Positions 5,699 through 6,860 of a DNA stretch of 6,860 nucleotides are shown one piece after another; the stretch's first letter is position 1; every line of letters starts with the position of its first letter. The position numbers and the translations under genes are program-made. The notes beneath the pieces are model-generated. The model was given only the letters and a program-made list of their open reading frames with translations, was not told the DNA's origin and did not search any database. Source of the DNA: Nitrosomonadaceae bacterium (GTDB taxonomy: Bacteria; Pseudomonadota; Gammaproteobacteria; Burkholderiales; Usitatibacteraceae); the NCBI GenBank assembly GCA_021300055.1, contig JAJTHU010000272.1, positions 1 to 6,860 on the forward strand, in the 5' to 3' direction.

Positions 5699-6475
5699 AT
5701 GAACACCACTAGCCCAAGCGCGTCTGCCGGCGCAGACGCGCATACCGCCACCCCAAAGCACCGTATCTTGGTCGTTGACGACGATTTGCGCCTCCGCGAC
5801 CTCCTGAAACGCTACCTCACTGAGCAAGGCTTCGCCGCCGACACGGTCCCCGACGGCCAAGCGCTCGACCGTGCGCTCACACGCAACCGCTACGACCTCG
5901 TGGTTCTCGACGTCATGCTGCCAAACGAGGATGGCTTTGCGGTTTGCCGACGTATCCGTGCTGGCGGCATTCCCGACGCGGCAGAGGCGAACATTCCGAT
6001 CATCATGCTCACCGCAAAGGGCGAGGACGTCGATCGTATCCTCGGCCTAGAAATGGGCGCGGACGACTATCTCGCCAAGCCCTTCAATCCCCGTGAGTTG
6101 GTGGCTCGCATCAATGCGGTGCTGCGTCGCCAAGCGCCGCTGCCCACGCCGGGGGCGCCGTCTGAAAACGATGAGATCGTACGGTTTGGCCCCTTCACCC
6201 TCAACCTCGGCACCCGCGAGCTCAAGCGCGACGGCGTGAGTATCCCCATGACCACGGGCGAATTCGGTTTGTTGAAAGTGATGGCGCAGCACCCGCGCGC
6301 GCCGCTCTCCCGGGACAAACTGACCGAGCTCGCACGCGGTCGCGAACACGACACCTTCGACCGCGCCATCGATGTGCAAATCTCGCGCCTACGTAAGCTG
6401 CTCGGTGAAGACCCCTCGAATCCGCGCTACATCCAGACGGTTTGGGGTCGCGGCTACGTGTTCATCCCGGATTGA
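5699..6475 (+). CDS. ompR: OmpR-family two-component response regulator
   Basis: This 258-aa protein starts at ATG 5699. The receiver domain (about 21-144) has the acidic pair Asp27/Asp28 in VVDDD, phospho-acceptor Asp71 in LVVLDVMLP, Thr105 and Lys127 in AKPFNPREL. A winged-helix DNA-binding domain (about 160-257) ends IQTVWGRGYVFIPD. Long stretches match E. coli OmpR almost word for word, for example LNLGTRE, PLSRDKL, LARGRE and IDVQISRLR, so an OmpR orthologue is likely; in E. coli it controls porins in response to osmolarity and pH. An upstream in-frame TTG at 5657 would add 14 residues, but it lacks a Shine-Dalgarno site and lies within promoter-like sequence. The first 20 residues are a Ser/Ala/Thr-rich extension absent from E. 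coli OmpR. No Shine-Dalgarno site precedes the ATG. The TGA overlaps the ATG of the kinase gene (TGATG), indicating translational coupling. Confidence 0.93.
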   Translation: MNTTSPSASAGADAHTATPKHRILVVDDDLRLRDLLKRYLTEQGFAADTVPDGQALDRALTRNRYDLVVLDVMLPNEDGFAVCRRIRAGGIPDAAEANIPIIMLTAKGEDVDRILGLEMGADDYLAKPFNPRELVARINAVLRRQAPLPTPGAPSENDEIVRFGPFTLNLGTRELKRDGVSIPMTTGEFGLLKVMAQHPRAPLSRDKLTELARGREHDTFDRAIDVQISRLRKLLGEDPSNPRYIQTVWGRGYVFIPD

Positions 6476-6860
6476 TGCGCTGGTTACCCAATTCGCTGTT
6501 GGCGCGCACCATCATCGTCCTGCTGGTGGCGATGATCGCGAGTCAGTTGGTATCGCTTTCGCTGTTTCGTTACTACAGCCGCGAACCACGCGTGCAGCTC
6601 GCGGCGATTGGATTCGTCAATCAGTTAAAAACGATCCGCGCCGCGCTCGAAGTACTGCCACCTGAGCAGCACCGCGAGTTCGTGCAGAAGCTCCGCGAAG
6701 AAAAAAGCGTCCGCGTATTCCGTATGCGCGACGAAGAGCCGATGGAGTTGGCGCCAGACCTGCCGATCCTGCGTGTCGCGCGCGAAAAACTGAAAGAGGA
6801 GTTCGGCACAGACGCCGACCTATTTGTGCGCACACGCCCGCAGAAGCCGGACGCGCCACC
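6475..6860 (+). CDS. envZ: EnvZ-like sensor histidine kinase, N-terminal part only
   Basis: ATG 6475-6477 overlaps the ompR stop by one base (TGATG), the usual arrangement for a coupled regulator/kinase pair. The 128 residues visible before the window edge begin MRWLPNSLLART, then a hydrophobic transmembrane segment (about residues 9-31), then a hydrophilic, charged periplasmic sensor region that includes VLPPEQHREFVQKLREE (about residues 62-78). The layout resembles EnvZ, including a PP-x-x-x-RE-like motif early in the sensor part. The HAMP, DHp and ATPase domains lie outside the window, so the kinase call rests on position, topology and partner. As the cognate kinase it would phosphorylate Asp71 of the regulator. 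Identity as EnvZ rather than another OmpR-type sensor is probable, not proven. Confidence 0.8.
   Translation, partial: MRWLPNSLLARTIIVLLVAMIASQLVSLSLFRYYSREPRVQLAAIGFVNQLKTIRAALEVLPPEQHREFVQKLREEKSVRVFRMRDEEPMELAPDLPILRVAREKLKEEFGTDADLFVRTRPQKPDAP

Noticed and set aside
1..6860. CRISPR array, tRNA/rRNA gene, insertion sequence or prophage
   Set aside because: No spaced repeat series, tRNA-like cloverleaf, transposase or integrase motif, or long terminal inverted repeats were seen; the only tandem repeat is the 24-bp unit within tsaB.

Overview
The window looks like chromosomal DNA of a betaproteobacterium, probably Burkholderiales-like. This rests on a GC-rich composition, a TsaB of proteobacterial type, and an OmpR/EnvZ-type pair whose regulator closely resembles enterobacterial OmpR. 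Genus cannot be decided from the sequence alone.

Layout. Positions 1-703 (minus strand) hold most of tsaB, a tRNA t6A-modification gene that runs off the left edge. Positions 704-864 form a spacer with a near-perfect 15-bp dyad, a smaller hairpin, and a consensus -10 hexamer exactly 6 nt before the tsaB ATG. Positions 865-5439 (minus strand) are a compact four-gene array read right to left: a four-EF-hand secreted protein, an alpha/beta hydrolase (dienelactone-hydrolase/PAF-acetylhydrolase-like), a DUF1800 protein and a DUF1501 protein. Gaps are only 46, 34 and 55 nt. Each gene has a clear Shine-Dalgarno site and each product has an N-terminal export signal (Sec for three, Tat for DUF1501). 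Positions 5440-5698 are a divergent regulatory region carrying two pairs of 10-bp-phased TTAC repeats. Positions 5699-6475 (plus strand) encode an OmpR-family response regulator. It overlaps by one base the start of an EnvZ-like histidine kinase that runs off the right edge.

How the genes may work together. The four minus-strand genes are best read as one operon for an exported module: a Ca2+-binding protein, an esterase-like hydrolase, and the DUF1501/DUF1800 pair, which often occur side by side but whose biochemistry is not well defined. The divergent OmpR/EnvZ pair sits head to head with it, and the GTTAC-N5-GTTAC repeats between them resemble OmpR-type sites, so regulation of the operon and/or autoregulation is plausible but unproven. 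The most striking small-scale signal is that the two genes lacking a Shine-Dalgarno site, tsaB and ompR, both have a -10-like hexamer placed so that transcription would begin at the A of the ATG. This predicts leaderless mRNAs.
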